From Spirilliplanes yamanashiensis (GTDB lineage: Bacteria; Actinomycetota; Actinomycetes; Mycobacteriales; Micromonosporaceae): a stretch of DNA of 64,000 nucleotides. Location: the NCBI RefSeq assembly GCF_016863475.1, contig NZ_BOOY01000036.1:62001-126000 (forward strand). The letters are read 5' to 3'. The first letter of the stretch is position 1; each line of letters begins with the position of its first letter. The translations under genes were made by a program, and so were the position numbers. Below, one piece after another: positions 1 to 8,004 of the stretch. The notes under the pieces were generated by a model. It was given only the letters and a program-made list of their open reading frames with translations. It did no database searches and was not told where the DNA came from.

Positions 1-1
1 C

Positions 2-919
2 AGCCGGCTCGAGAAGCTGCGCACCCGGCTCGACGACGCCGGCCTGCTGCTGGAGATGGCGCAGGACGCGGGCGACGACGACTCCATCGCCGAGGTGGGC
101 GCCGAGCTGGTCGGCCTGCGCAAGTCCGTCGAGGAGATGGAGGTCCGCACGCTGCTGTCCGGCGAGTACGACTCCCGCGAGGCGGTCGTGGCGATCCGGG
201 CGGGCGCGGGTGGCGTGGACGCGGCCGACTTCGCCGAGATGCTGCTGCGCATGTACCTGCGCTGGGCCGAGCGGCACGGCTACCCGACCGAGGTCTACGA
301 CACCTCGTACGCGGAGGAGGCGGGCCTGAAGTCGGCGACGTTCGCCGTCAAGGCCCCGTACGCGTTCGGCACGCTCAGTGTCGAGTCGGGCACGCACCGT
401 CTCGTGCGCATCAGCCCGTTCGACAACCAGGGCCGGCGCCAGACCAGCTTCGCCGGCGTCGAGGTCATGCCGGTCGTGGCGCAGACGGACCACATCGACA
501 TCCCGGAGAACGAGGTCCGGGTCGACGTCTACCGCTCGTCCGGCCCCGGCGGACAGTCCGTCAACACGACCGACTCCGCGGTGCGGCTCACCCACATCCC
601 CACCGGCATCGTCGTGACCTGCCAGAACGAGAAGAGCCAGCTGCAGAACAAGGCGTCCGCCATGCGGGTGCTCCAGGCCCGGCTGCTCGAGCGCAAGCGG
701 CAGGAGGAGCAGGCGAAGATGGAGGGCCTGAAGCAGGACACCACCGGCTCGTGGGGCGACCAGATGCGCTCGTACGTCCTGCACCCGTATCAGATGGTGA
801 AGGATCTGCGAACCGAGCAGGAGACGGGCAATCCGTCCGCGGTCTTCGACGGCGAGATCGACTCGTTCATCGAGGCGGGGATCAAGTGGCGCAAGCAGAC
901 CGAACTGGGCGACGCGTAG
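2..919 (+). CDS. prfB: Peptide chain release factor 2 (5' end outside window)
   Basis: RF2 recognises UGA and UAA stop codons in the ribosomal A site and triggers release of the finished protein. The reading frame is open from the left edge, so roughly the first 60 residues of a family of about 370 are missing; 305 codons are visible. The class-specific SPF tripeptide that reads the stop codon is at 413-421, and the universal GGQ motif that enters the peptidyl transferase centre is at 548-556 inside the usual [12 protein letters not shown] context. SPF rather than PxT marks RF2 and not RF1. The next genes, ftsE and ftsX, are the standard actinobacterial neighbours. A programmed frameshift cannot be judged because the 5' end is absent. 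Confidence 0.96.
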   Translation, partial: SRLEKLRTRLDDAGLLLEMAQDAGDDDSIAEVGAELVGLRKSVEEMEVRTLLSGEYDSREAVVAIRAGAGGVDAADFAEMLLRMYLRWAERHGYPTEVYDTSYAEEAGLKSATFAVKAPYAFGTLSVESGTHRLVRISPFDNQGRRQTSFAGVEVMPVVAQTDHIDIPENEVRVDVYRSSGPGGQSVNTTDSAVRLTHIPTGIVVTCQNEKSQLQNKASAMRVLQARLLERKRQEEQAKMEGLKQDTTGSWGDQMRSYVLHPYQMVKDLRTEQETGNPSAVFDGEIDSFIEAGIKWRKQTELGDA

Positions 920-1019
920 ATCATTACTCTGGGTGGTCGGGGTCACCTTGTCGGTGATAACTGCACCCCAACGTCGGTGCGGTCACGCTGGACGGCGTCA
1001 GATCCCCGACCCACCGGAC

Positions 1020-1047
1020 TTGGCGATTTCGTTACACCGCGTAGACT
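1020..1047 (+). promoter_or_regulatory. Promoter of ftsE
   Basis: TTGGCG at 1020-1025 and TAGACT at 1042-1047 are separated by 16 bases and fit an actinobacterial housekeeping promoter. The predicted start of transcription falls about one or two bases before the GTG at 1056, so the ftsE message would be leaderless or nearly so. This supports the GTG start and separates ftsE transcription from prfB. Confidence 0.6.
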
Positions 1048-1055
1048 CCACCCTC

Positions 1056-1736
1056 GTGATTCAGCTCGACAGTGTGACGAAGACGTATCCGAAGGCATCG
1101 CGGCCTTCGCTCGACAATGTCTCGGTCGGGATCGAGAAGGGTGAGTTCGTCTTCTTCATCGGGCCCTCCGGCTCGGGGAAGTCGACCATCATCAAGCTCC
1201 TGCTGCACGAGGTGCAGCCGACCAGCGGCAAGGTCATGGTCAACGCCAAGGACGTGACCTCGATGCGGTCGTGGAAGATCCCCCACTTCCGCCGCTCGAT
1301 CGGTTGTGTCTTCCAGGACTTCCGGCTGCTGCCCAACCGCACCGCCTACGAGAACGTGGCGTTCGCGCTCGAGGTGATCGGCAAGACCAAGGCCGTCGCC
1401 CGGCGCGTCGTGCCCGAGGTCCTCGAGCTGGTCGGCCTGGGCGGCAAGGAGCACCGGTACCCGCACGAGCTGTCGGGCGGCGAGCAGCAGCGCGTCGCCG
1501 TGGCGCGGGCGTTCGTCAACCGGCCGCTGATCCTGCTGGCCGACGAGCCCACGGGTAACCTCGACCCGGACACGTCGATCGAGATCATGCGCCTGCTGGA
1601 CCGGATCAACCGGACCGGCACCACGGTCGTGATGGTCACGCACGACTCGAACATCGTGAACCAGATGCGCCGCCGGGTCATCGAGATCGAGAGCGGCAGG
1701 ATCGTCCGCGACCAGGCTCGCGGCGTCTACGGCTAG
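1056..1736 (+). CDS. ftsE: Cell division ATP-binding protein FtsE
   Basis: FtsE is the cytoplasmic ATPase of the FtsEX complex, which couples divisome assembly to control of peptidoglycan hydrolases. The 226-residue protein has Walker [10 protein letters not shown] at residues 36-44, a Q-loop Gln near 87, the ABC signature LSGGEQ at 139-144, Walker B LILLADEP at 158-165 and the switch His near 196. The frame stays open upstream to 933, but those codons have no homology-like content; GTG 1056 gives the usual family length and sits directly behind a good promoter. ftsX follows after about 50 bases with its own ribosome-binding site. Identification is secure. Confidence 0.95.
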   Translation: MIQLDSVTKTYPKASRPSLDNVSVGIEKGEFVFFIGPSGSGKSTIIKLLLHEVQPTSGKVMVNAKDVTSMRSWKIPHFRRSIGCVFQDFRLLPNRTAYENVAFALEVIGKTKAVARRVVPEVLELVGLGGKEHRYPHELSGGEQQRVAVARAFVNRPLILLADEPTGNLDPDTSIEIMRLLDRINRTGTTVVMVTHDSNIVNQMRRRVIEIESGRIVRDQARGVYG

Positions 1737-1788
1737 ACCCGGTTCCGCCGGCTGACATCACTGATCCGCGGAGTCCGGAAGGAACCCG

Positions 1789-2664
1789 ATGCGTTTCAAG
1801 TACGTCCTCAACGAGGTCCTCGTCGGTCTCTGGCGCAACGTCACGATGACGATCGCCATGATCATCACCATGACGTTCTCCCTGCTCGGCCTGGGCGTCA
1901 GCGTCCTGGGCTACATGCAGGTCGACCAGATGCAGGACTTCTACTACGGCGAGATCCGCGTCGCCATCTTCCTCAACGACGACGTCACGGAGGCGGAGCG
2001 CAGCGGTCTCAACGCCGCGCTCGACGCCAACCCGCTCGTCGAGGAGAAGAAGTACGAGAGCAAGGAGGACGCGCACGCGCGCTTCCAGACGCTCTACGCC
2101 GACCAGCCCGACTTCCTGCGCTCGGTGCAGGCCCAGCAGCTGCCGGAGTCGTTCCGCGTCCAGCTGAAGGACCCGGAGGGCTACGAGGCGTTCGCCCAGT
2201 CCATCCAGGGGATCCCCGGCATCCAGGACGTGGTCGACCAGGGCCAGATGCTCGACGACCTGTTCGACGTGTTCGGGACGCTGCAGGTGGCCGCCCTGGT
2301 GGTCGCCTGCGTCATGGCGGTCGCCGCGCTGCTGCTCGTCGCGAACACCATCCAGGTGGCCGCGTACAGCAAGCGCCGCGAGGTCGCCGTGATGAAACTC
2401 GTCGGCGCCTCGAACTGGTTCATCCAGGCGCCGTTCGTGCTGGAGGCGGTGGTCGCCGGCATCATCGGCGCGATCATCGGCTGGCTGCTGCTGCTCGGCG
2501 GTAAGGAGTTCCTGATCGACGGCCCGCTCCAGCAGCTCACCACGATCATCACGCCGATCCCGTTCGACAACGTGCTGCTGCAGCTGCCGCTCATGATGGG
2601 CGCCGGCGCGCTCGTCTCGGCCATCACCGGCTGGGTCACGCTGCGCTTCTACCTGCGCGTCTAG
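1789..2664 (+). CDS. ftsX: Cell division protein FtsX, permease-like subunit
   Basis: FtsX is the membrane partner of FtsE. The 291-residue protein starts with a short cytoplasmic stretch, one membrane helix at about residues 21-45, an extracellular domain of about 120 residues, and three further helices near 170-195, 215-237 and 260-285. This is the four-helix FtsX topology without a nucleotide-binding domain. A GGAAGGA ribosome-binding site precedes the ATG. In other bacteria the large outer loop contacts a coiled-coil peptidoglycan hydrolase or its activator, and the next gene encodes exactly such a protein. A strong terminator hairpin follows the stop codon. Confidence 0.95.
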   Translation: MRFKYVLNEVLVGLWRNVTMTIAMIITMTFSLLGLGVSVLGYMQVDQMQDFYYGEIRVAIFLNDDVTEAERSGLNAALDANPLVEEKKYESKEDAHARFQTLYADQPDFLRSVQAQQLPESFRVQLKDPEGYEAFAQSIQGIPGIQDVVDQGQMLDDLFDVFGTLQVAALVVACVMAVAALLLVANTIQVAAYSKRREVAVMKLVGASNWFIQAPFVLEAVVAGIIGAIIGWLLLLGGKEFLIDGPLQQLTTIITPIPFDNVLLQLPLMMGAGALVSAITGWVTLRFYLRV

Positions 2665-2684
2665 GTTCGCCGCACGGCTCCTCC

Positions 2685-2722
2685 GGATGCCGCGCACCCC
2701 GCTGCCGGGGTGCGCGGCATCC
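2685..2722 (+). terminator. Terminator after ftsX
   Basis: A perfect 16-bp inverted repeat, GGATGCCGCGCACCCC at 2685-2700 and its complement at 2707-2722, encloses the six-base loop GCTGCC. No U-tract follows, as is usual for GC-rich actinobacteria. It lies 20 bases past the ftsX stop and should end the ftsEX message. Confidence 0.8.
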
Positions 2723-2738
2723 GTCGTCTGCGGGGCGG

Positions 2739-2773
2739 TAGTTGCGGAAATTGCCGTTTCGGACGGATGTGCC
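2739..2773 (+). promoter_or_regulatory. Upstream element shared with the NlpC/P60 gene
   Basis: TAGTTGCGGAAATTGCC at 2739-2755 is followed five bases later by GGACGGATGTGC. A closely matching pair, TAATTGCCGGAATTGCC and GGACGGGTGTGC, stands at 14351-14389 in front of the other cell-wall hydrolase of the window. Both contain TTGC twice with a nine-base period. It may be a promoter class or regulator site common to hydrolases; the regulator is not identified. Confidence 0.4.
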
Positions 2774-2819
2774 CCGTGTTGCCGGAGTACCGTGGTGAGC
2801 TGACGGGGGGAGATCGCTC

Positions 2820-4073
2820 GTGCACGCGTACCGAACCGGGGCCCGGCTGTGGGCGGCCCTGCTGGTGCCGGTCCTGGCGCTCGCCGGCTCGCTCGCCGGC
2901 TCCGCGGCCCAGGCCGACCCACGCGACGACGCCAAGGCCGCCGCCACCGCCGCCGACCGCGCCGCCGCCAACCTCGAGGACGCCACCGCCGCCGCCCAGC
3001 GCGCCGGCATCGCGCTCGCCACCGCCGAGGCCGCCCTGCCCGGCGCCCAGCAGCGCGTCGCCGAGGCGCAGGGCCGCGTCGTCGCCGCCGAGATCACCGC
3101 GAGCACCGCCCGCCGCCGCGCCGACACCGCGCAGGAGGCCTACGACGCCGTCGCCGCCCGCTTCGCCCGCGCCCAGGCCCGGGTCGAGTCCAGCCGCGAC
3201 GAGTTCGGCGCCCTCGTGCGCCGCAGCTACCAGGGCGGCACCGTCGCCACGTTCTCCGTCCTGCTCAAGGCCACCGGCCCGATGGACGCCCTCGACCGCT
3301 ACGGCTACGTCAGCCGCGTGCTCAACGGCCAGCAGGACCTCATCGACGAACTCGTCGCCGCCCGCCGCGCCGCCCGCGAGGCCCAGGACGCCGCCGGCGC
3401 CGCCAAGCGCGCCGCCGACGAGGCCCGCGCCGAGGCCGAGGCCGCCCTCGCCGCCGCCGAACGCGCCCAGCAGGAGGCCGAGCAGGCCCGCGCCGCCGTC
3501 CTCGCCCTCACCGAACAGCGCCGCACCGCGCTGCTCGCCGCGTCCGCCGAGCGCACCGCCACCCTCGCCAAGTACCGCCTCGCCCGCGTCGAGGAGGCCC
3601 GCATGGTGGCCGAGCTGCGCGCCTGGGAACGCCGCAACGGCGTCGGCCCCACCCTGCAGCCCGGCGCCCGCTTCCTCATGCCCGTGCACGGCTGGAAGTC
3701 CAGCGACTTCGGCATGCGCTTCCACCCGCTCTACGGCGCCTGGCGGCTGCACGCCGGCGTCGACCTCGCCGCCGGCAACGGCGAACCCATCTACGCCGCC
3801 GCCGACGGCCGCGTCATGCGGGCCGGCTGGGCCGGCGGGTACGGCAACTACACCTGCGTCAGCCACGGCCGCCAGCAGGGCCAGTCCATCAGCACCTGCT
3901 ACGGCCACCAGTCGCGCATCCTCGTCGGCGACGGCCAGCGCGTGCGCCGCGGCCAGGTCATCGGCCGGGTCGGCTCCACCGGCGGCTCCACCGGCAACCA
4001 CCTCCACTTCGAGGTGCGCGTGGACGGTGACCCGCGCAACCCCGAGAAATGGCTGCCCAGCTGCCTCTGCTGA
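2820..4073 (+). CDS. Secreted coiled-coil M23 metallopeptidase, probable FtsEX-dependent peptidoglycan hydrolase
   Basis: The 417-residue protein begins with an export signal ending near residue 31, followed by two long Ala/Glu/Arg-rich coiled-coil stretches at about 35-130 and 165-250. A C-terminal M23 domain follows, with zinc ligands in HxxxD (His311, Asp315) and HxH (His394, His396). M23 enzymes cut peptide cross-links of peptidoglycan. The coiled-coil plus hydrolase layout resembles the EnvC, PcsB and RipC class that binds the FtsX loop, and ftsX is the gene immediately upstream, so FtsEX control is inferred. GTG 2820 is the start that gives an intact signal sequence. It has its own promoter region because a terminator separates it from ftsX. 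Confidence 0.88.
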   Translation: MHAYRTGARLWAALLVPVLALAGSLAGSAAQADPRDDAKAAATAADRAAANLEDATAAAQRAGIALATAEAALPGAQQRVAEAQGRVVAAEITASTARRRADTAQEAYDAVAARFARAQARVESSRDEFGALVRRSYQGGTVATFSVLLKATGPMDALDRYGYVSRVLNGQQDLIDELVAARRAAREAQDAAGAAKRAADEARAEAEAALAAAERAQQEAEQARAAVLALTEQRRTALLAASAERTATLAKYRLARVEEARMVAELRAWERRNGVGPTLQPGARFLMPVHGWKSSDFGMRFHPLYGAWRLHAGVDLAAGNGEPIYAAADGRVMRAGWAGGYGNYTCVSHGRQQGQSISTCYGHQSRILVGDGQRVRRGQVIGRVGSTGGSTGNHLHFEVRVDGDPRNPEKWLPSCLC

Positions 4074-4142
4074 CGGTGCTGTCCGGCCCGGCCGGGGTAC
4101 GGGTACCATTGCGCGGCCGCGTACGCCGAAGGGGGTCGAGCC

Positions 4143-4619
4143 ATGCCACGTGAGCAGGGACGCAAAGTCGTCGCGTCGAACCGCAAGGCACGGCACGACT
4201 ACGCCATCCTCGACACCTACGAGGCCGGCATGGCGCTGACCGGCACCGAGGTCAAGTCGCTGCGGCTCGGCCGCTCCTCGCTCGTCGACGCGTTCGCCCA
4301 CGAGCAGGGCCGCGAGCTGTACCTGCACGGCATGCACATCCCGGAGTACACGCAGGGCACCTGGACCAACCACGAGCCCCGCCGCACCCGCAAGCTGCTG
4401 CTCAAGCGCGTCGAGATCGACAAGATCCTCAGCCGCCTGCGCGACGACGGCGTCACCCTCGTGCCGCTGTCCGTCTACTTCAACGACGGCTGGGCCAAGG
4501 TGGAGCTCGGCCTCGCCAAGGGCAAGAAGTCGTACGACAAGCGCCAGGACCTCGCCAAGCGCGACGCGCAGCGCGAGATCACCCGCGCCCTCGGCCGCCG
4601 CAGCAAGGGCATGGGCTGA
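4143..4619 (+). CDS. smpB: SsrA-binding protein SmpB
   Basis: SmpB binds the tRNA-like domain of tmRNA and takes it to stalled ribosomes for trans-translation. The 158-residue protein shows the family hallmarks: the N-terminal RKARHDY segment, the GTEVKSLR motif near residues 35-43, the [12 protein letters not shown] block, and the basic C-terminal tail with [16 protein letters not shown] that folds in the mRNA channel. A GGGGG ribosome-binding site lies upstream of ATG 4143. The RNA partner, ssrA, is encoded about 0.8 kb downstream on the same strand, with one exported-protein gene between. A TACCAT box at 4104-4109 could be its -10 element. Confidence 0.97.
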   Translation: MPREQGRKVVASNRKARHDYAILDTYEAGMALTGTEVKSLRLGRSSLVDAFAHEQGRELYLHGMHIPEYTQGTWTNHEPRRTRKLLLKRVEIDKILSRLRDDGVTLVPLSVYFNDGWAKVELGLAKGKKSYDKRQDLAKRDAQREITRALGRRSKGMG

Positions 4620-4624
4620 CCCCC

Positions 4625-5320
4625 GTGCGGGGCAAGCACGCCAGGCCCCCCGCCGGGCCCCTCGGCCCGATCCGCGACCTGCACCGCCGCAGCCTGCGCA
4701 CCGTCGACCTGCGCGCCCAGCTCGTCGGGCTCGGCGCCCTGCTCGTCGCCATCGCCGTCTTCACCGCCGGGGCCCTCACCATCGACCGCGCGCCCGGCCC
4801 CGCCCCGGGGCCCGCCGATTCCGTCGACGCCGCCGCCCGCCCGGCGTCCGCCCCGCCCGTCGCCGACCAGCCCGCCGGCGCCGTCTCCTCCGCCGCCCGG
4901 CTCAGGAACCCTGACCTCGAGACGACGGCCACCCCGACCCGCCGCCCGGTCGCGCCCAGCCCGCGCCCCACCGCGCCCCGCGAGCCCGAACTGAAGATCG
5001 CCGACGGCCTCCAGGCCCGCTACGTCGTCAGCGGCAGCTGGGACACCGGCTTCGTCGCCGGCGTCGTCGTGTTCAACCCCACCGCCCAGGAACTCGCCTG
5101 GCGCGTCGAGATCAGCCACGCCCGCTCCGCCGAGGTCCAGGTCGTCACCCACTGGAACGCCGACATCACCCGCTCCGGCTCGTTCGTCGTCTTCGCCGGC
5201 GGGCCGCTGCCGCCCGGCGGCATCCAGACCTTCGGCTTCGAAGCCCTCAAGAAGCCCGCCGGCCCCGTGCGCCCCACCGGCTGCACCGTCAACGGCACGC
5301 CGTGCGAGATACCGGAATGA
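4625..5320 (+). CDS. Membrane-anchored or secreted protein with CBM2-like carbohydrate-binding domain
   Basis: The 231-residue product has a basic N-terminus, one hydrophobic helix near residues 33-55, a Pro/Ala-rich linker and a C-terminal beta-sandwich of about 110 residues resembling family 2 carbohydrate-binding modules. Supporting features are the GSWDTGF start, the aromatic residues W..VEIS and W near the middle, the LPPGGIQTFGF strand near the end, and a Cys pair close to the C-terminus. No catalytic domain is present, so it would bind a polysaccharide surface without cutting it. GTG 4625 lies five bases after the smpB stop, so the two genes are probably co-transcribed. The true ligand is unknown. 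Confidence 0.72.
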   Translation: MRGKHARPPAGPLGPIRDLHRRSLRTVDLRAQLVGLGALLVAIAVFTAGALTIDRAPGPAPGPADSVDAAARPASAPPVADQPAGAVSSAARLRNPDLETTATPTRRPVAPSPRPTAPREPELKIADGLQARYVVSGSWDTGFVAGVVVFNPTAQELAWRVEISHARSAEVQVVTHWNADITRSGSFVVFAGGPLPPGGIQTFGFEALKKPAGPVRPTGCTVNGTPCEIPE

Positions 5321-5378
5321 AGTCCGGGCGCGGACACGTTAGTCTTGTCGGGTGGCCGCACACGGCGGTCGCGCACGA

Positions 5379-5754
5379 GGGGGTGACTGGTTTCGACTTC
5401 GTCCGTGGAGACAGGGGAAGCGAGCCGAGGAAGCCGACGTCGTCTCGAGAATCGGTCGTCGGAAACTTATAAGCGCCAAGAACGATAGCGCTGAGTCGTA
5501 CGCTCTCGCCGCCTGAGGCGAGTAGCTGACTCTGTCGACCCGGGGGTGCCTCCGCCCCGGTTTGTCGACATCATTTAGGAGGCTGGCCAATCGGACCCGG
5601 TCACGGGGGCCGTGCGGCGAGACTAATCGTGGCTGGGCCCGTCACACCGACTCGCTCGCGTGATCGGTGGGGCCGAGTAGAGGCACAGCGAGCTGCGCTC
5701 GGAGAAGCCCTGATGAAGCGTCGAAGGACCCGGGTTCGATTCCCGGCACCTCCA
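5379..5754 (+). ncRNA. ssrA: Transfer-messenger RNA (tmRNA)
   Basis: The 5' end GGGGGUG at 5379 pairs with CACCUCC at 5747-5753 to form the acceptor stem of the tRNA-like domain, and the T-arm GGGTTCGATTCCC is at 5732-5744. The terminal CCA is not encoded. The internal tag frame starts at GCC 5475 and reads AKNDSAESYALAA before the TGA at 5514-5516, ending in the ALAA degron recognised by cytosolic proteases. The G-rich and C-rich arms between the tag and the 3' end form the pseudoknots. Length is about 376 bases. The nearby smpB gene encodes its protein partner. A TAGTCT box at 5340-5345 may be the -10 element, giving a short leader removed by RNase P. Confidence 0.96.
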
Positions 5755-5763
5755 CGAGTCCCT

Positions 5764-5804
5764 GAGTCCCCCCTGTCCGCGGAGAGCGCGGACCGGGGGG
5801 ACTC
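5764..5804 (+). terminator. Terminator of ssrA
   Basis: An inverted repeat with arms beginning GAGTCCCCCC at 5764 and ending GGGGGGACTC at 5804, with a further TGTCCGC / GCGGAC extension towards the loop, lies ten bases after the tmRNA end. The stem is about 16 bp with a single mismatch and is followed by TCATT. Confidence 0.75.
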
Positions 5805-5870
5805 GTCATTCCGCTCCGGGGGCCGAGCCCCCGGACGCCCCCACGCCGGGTGGCCGCTCCTCGCCTGTCG

Positions 5871-6326
5871 CTAGCGCTCGGCTGCCTTCGCGATCTTCTT
5901 CAGGGTCGCTGTGAACGCCGCACGGCCGGCCACGGCTAGCACTGGACTGAGCAGGCGGGTGATGCGGTGGGGGGTCACTGTCACGTCCTCGTGCCAGCGG
6001 ATCTGGGTGCGGTCCGGTCCTTGGGGGATCACCTCGAACCAGGCTGTGCCGTGGATCAGGCGGCCCAGTTTCAGGACCGCGCAGCGGCCCGGGGCGGTGT
6101 CCGTGGGAGGCTGCCACTCCGTGACGCGCATCGGGTCGTCGAACGCCAGCGGGCCCACGCCGGTGCGCGTGACGAAGACCGCGCCCACGCCGTCGGGGCG
6201 CTCCGAGGTCACCCGCACCTTCGTCAGCGGCACCCAGTCGCCGTGCCGCGGCCAGTCCACCAGGGTGTCCCACACCCGGGCGGCGGGCGCGGCCGCCTCG
6301 ACGGTGGCCGTGAAGCGCGTGCTCAC
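5871..6326 (-). CDS. SRPBCC (START-like) family protein
   Basis: The 151-residue product looks like a polyketide cyclase/dehydrase-type helix-grip protein, a fold that binds hydrophobic ligands. It starts FTATVEAAAPAARVWDTLVD and shows the WxxLxDWPRHGDWVP pattern, a DPMRVTEWQ strand and the long C-terminal helix typical of the family. GTG 6326 overlaps the stop of the methylthioadenosine phosphorylase gene in a GTGA junction, so translation is coupled. Functional connection to methionine salvage is not obvious, and no ligand can be predicted. The long open frame continues upstream through the neighbour's antisense codons and is not part of the gene. Confidence 0.82.
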   Translation of the reverse strand: MSTRFTATVEAAAPAARVWDTLVDWPRHGDWVPLTKVRVTSERPDGVGAVFVTRTGVGPLAFDDPMRVTEWQPPTDTAPGRCAVLKLGRLIHGTAWFEVIPQGPDRTQIRWHEDVTVTPHRITRLLSPVLAVAGRAAFTATLKKIAKAAER

Positions 6327-7114
6327 GGCAGCTCGATCGGCAGCTTGAGACCGTCCAGGGCCTGCGGGCACGGGCACGCGCGATCCGCGGGCAGCGCCGC
6401 CACCGCGTCCAGCAGCACCCCACGCAGGCGGTCCGTGTTCTCGCCGAACACCCGGAAGACCTCCTCGTGGGTCACCGCCTGGCCGCCCTCGACACCCGCG
6501 TCCAGGTCCGTCACCAGGGCCACCGCCGTGTAACAGAGTGCCAGCTCGCGGGCCAGGACCGCCTCCGGATGACCCGTCATGTTCACCACCGCGCCGCCGA
6601 TCGCCGTGAACCAGCGCGACTCCGCCCGCGTCGAGAACCGCGGCCCCTCCACCACCACCATCGTGCCGCCGTCCACCGCGTCGGGCATGGCCGCCAGCGC
6701 CGTCCGCCGGCCCACCGGGCAGTACGGGTCGGCGAAGCTCACGTGCACCGCGCCGGAGTCGAAGAACGTCTGGCAGCGACCGCTCGTGCGGTCGATCAGC
6801 TGGTCCGGCACCACGAACGTGCCCGGCCCCAGCTCCGGCCGCAACCCGCCCACCGCGCACGGCGCGAGGATCTGGCGCACCCCCAGCGAACGCAGCGCCC
6901 ACAGGTTCGCCCGGTACGGGATGCGGTGCGGCGGGAACCGGTGATCCCGGCCGTGCCGGGGCAGGAACGCCACCCGGCGCCCACCCACCTCCGCCACCGT
7001 GACGGCGTCCGACGGGGCACCGTACGGCGTGTCGACGACGTGCTGCACGGCGTTGTCCAGCAACGCGTACAGCCCCGAACCGCCGATGACGCCCAGCTCG
7101 GCGACGGCGCTCAT
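6323..7114 (-). CDS. mtnP: S-methyl-5'-thioadenosine phosphorylase
   Basis: The enzyme splits methylthioadenosine with phosphate into adenine and methylthioribose-1-phosphate, the first step of methionine salvage and purine recovery after polyamine synthesis. The 263-residue protein has the phosphate-binding GGSGLY near residue 11, the RHGRDHRFPPHRIPYRAN block near 53-70, the substrate signature EGPRFSTRAES, and NMTGHPEAVLARE near 180-192. These fit the MTAP branch of the PNP family more than plain purine nucleoside phosphorylase, although strict specificity cannot be read by eye. ATG 7114 overlaps the stop of a 15-codon leader ORF. The SRPBCC gene downstream overlaps by four bases. Confidence 0.9.
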   Translation of the reverse strand: MSAVAELGVIGGSGLYALLDNAVQHVVDTPYGAPSDAVTVAEVGGRRVAFLPRHGRDHRFPPHRIPYRANLWALRSLGVRQILAPCAVGGLRPELGPGTFVVPDQLIDRTSGRCQTFFDSGAVHVSFADPYCPVGRRTALAAMPDAVDGGTMVVVEGPRFSTRAESRWFTAIGGAVVNMTGHPEAVLARELALCYTAVALVTDLDAGVEGGQAVTHEEVFRVFGENTDRLRGVLLDAVAALPADRACPCPQALDGLKLPIELP

Positions 7115-7158
7115 CGGGCCGCCCGGACCACGGCCGGGTACAGGACAGGCTCACTCAT
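7111..7158 (-). CDS. Putative 15-residue leader peptide upstream of mtnP
   Basis: A short frame encodes MSEPVLYPAVVRAAR and its TGA overlaps the mtnP start codon as ATGA. Its ATG is exactly six bases behind a TAAGGT -10 box at 7165-7170, the spacing of a leaderless transcript in this genome. If so, ribosomes would enter at this mini-ORF and reach mtnP by coupled reinitiation. This rests on position alone; no conservation data are available. Confidence 0.4.
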   Translation of the reverse strand: MSEPVLYPAVVRAAR

Positions 7159-7164
7159 GCGCAG

Positions 7165-7170
7165 ACCTTA
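7165..7170 (-). promoter_or_regulatory. Leaderless-type -10 box for the mtnP leader ORF
   Basis: TAAGGT on the minus strand is followed by six bases and then ATG 7158. A weak TTAGCC at 7189-7194 with 18-base spacing could serve as -35. The divergent promoter at 7192-7197 lies next to it. Confidence 0.5.
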
Positions 7171-7191
7171 TCGGTGGCCTGGAACGCAGGC

Positions 7192-7197
7192 TAATGT
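7192..7197 (+). promoter_or_regulatory. Leaderless-type -10 box for the 7204 mini-ORF
   Basis: TAATGT is followed by six bases and then ATG 7204. It is back to back with the mtnP promoter, so the 50-base region between the two mini-ORFs appears to hold two divergent leaderless promoters. Confidence 0.5.
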
Positions 7198-7203
7198 GCG
7201 AGC

Positions 7204-7269
7204 ATGGCGTTCACCGCAGGCCCGTCCGAGCACCTCCCGGCGCTGATCGTGGGGCGCCGTGCACGGTGA
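7204..7269 (+). CDS. Putative 21-residue mini-ORF upstream of yqgE
   Basis: The frame encodes MAFTAGPSEHLPALIVGRRAR and ends 25 bases before the YqgE start. It has no ribosome-binding site but a correctly spaced leaderless -10 box. It may be a leader peptide, or its ATG may simply mark the transcription start. No function can be assigned. Confidence 0.35.
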   Translation: MAFTAGPSEHLPALIVGRRAR

Positions 7270-7294
7270 GGGTCAGCGAATCGGAGGTCGGTCG

Positions 7295-7852
7295 ATGGAG
7301 TCGATGACCGGCCGGCTCCTGGTCGCCACACCGACGCTGAAGGACCCCAACTTCGACCGTACGGTGGTGCTCCTCGTCGCCCACGAGACCGGCGGCGCCC
7401 TCGGCGTCGTCCTCAACCGGGCCACCGAGGTCCCCGTCGCCGACGTCCTGGGCGCCTGGGGCGAACTCGCCCGCGACCCCGCGGTCCTCTTCGAGGGCGG
7501 CCCCGTCCAGCCCGAGTCCGCCATCTGCCTCGCCCGCATGCGCCCTGACACCACCAAACGCCTCAGCGGCTTCCACCAGGTCGCCGGCAGCGTCGGCACC
7601 GTCGACCTCTCCGCCGACCCCGACCGCTTCCGCGACCGCATCACCGGCCTGCGCGTCTTCGCCGGCTACTCCGGCTGGTCCTCCGGCCAGCTCGAGGAGG
7701 AGATCGCCGCCGGCTCCTGGTTCGTCTTCGACGCCCTCCCCGGCGACGCCTTCGTCGCCCGCCCCGACGACCTGTGGCCCATGGTCCTGCGCCGCCAGGG
7801 CGACATCCTCGCCGCCGTCGCCCACTTCCCGCCCGACGTGTCGCTCAACTGA
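7295..7852 (+). CDS. YqgE/AlgH family protein (UPF0301)
   Basis: The 185-residue protein matches the YqgE/AlgH family over its whole length: the MTGRLLVATPTLKDPNFDRT start, VVLLVAHETGGALGVVLNR, the FEGGPVQPE turn, and the RVFAGYSGWSSGQLEEEIAAGSW block. The family is widespread but its biochemical role is unsettled; AlgH has been linked to exopolysaccharide regulation in Pseudomonas. ATG 7295 has a GGAGG ribosome-binding site at 7283-7287 with seven-base spacing, so this start is preferred to an upstream in-frame start at 7259. Confidence 0.9.
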   Translation: MESMTGRLLVATPTLKDPNFDRTVVLLVAHETGGALGVVLNRATEVPVADVLGAWGELARDPAVLFEGGPVQPESAICLARMRPDTTKRLSGFHQVAGSVGTVDLSADPDRFRDRITGLRVFAGYSGWSSGQLEEEIAAGSWFVFDALPGDAFVARPDDLWPMVLRRQGDILAAVAHFPPDVSLN

Positions 7853-7885
7853 GGCCCCCTGCCGCGGGCGGGGTGGGCGGGTGTG

Positions 7886-7891
7886 TACTAT
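7886..7891 (+). promoter_or_regulatory. Probable -10 box of the tRNA-Ala gene
   Basis: TACTAT at 7886-7891 lies 33 bases before the mature tRNA 5' end in otherwise GC-rich DNA. No convincing -35 hexamer is visible. Confidence 0.4.
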
Positions 7892-7923
7892 TCCGTGAGT
7901 GCCCGGGCGACCGGGGACTGCAA

Positions 7924-7996
7924 GGGGCTGTGGCGCAGCTGGTAGCGCACCACACTGGCAGTGTGGGGGTCAGGGGTTCGAGTCCCCTCAGCTCCA
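7924..7996 (+). tRNA. tRNA-Ala (anticodon GGC)
   Basis: The 73-base sequence folds as a standard cloverleaf: acceptor GGGGCTG with CAGCTCC, D-arm GCGC..GCGC, anticodon stem CCACA/TGTGG with loop CTGGCAG giving anticodon GGC for codon GCC, and T-arm AGGGG-TTCGAGT-CCCCT. The 3' CCA is not encoded. GCC is the dominant alanine codon of this genome, so this is the major alanine tRNA. Confidence 0.95.
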
Positions 7997-8004
7997 CCCT
8001 TGCT

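Noticed and set aside
933-1055. N-terminal extension of FtsE from 933.
   Set aside because: The codons lack bias and a promoter lies inside them just before GTG 1056.
4625-5378. A c-di-AMP (ydaO) type riboswitch before cell-wall genes.
   Set aside because: Leaders of the M23 and NlpC/P60 genes are short and lack the conserved stems; only a short linear motif is shared.
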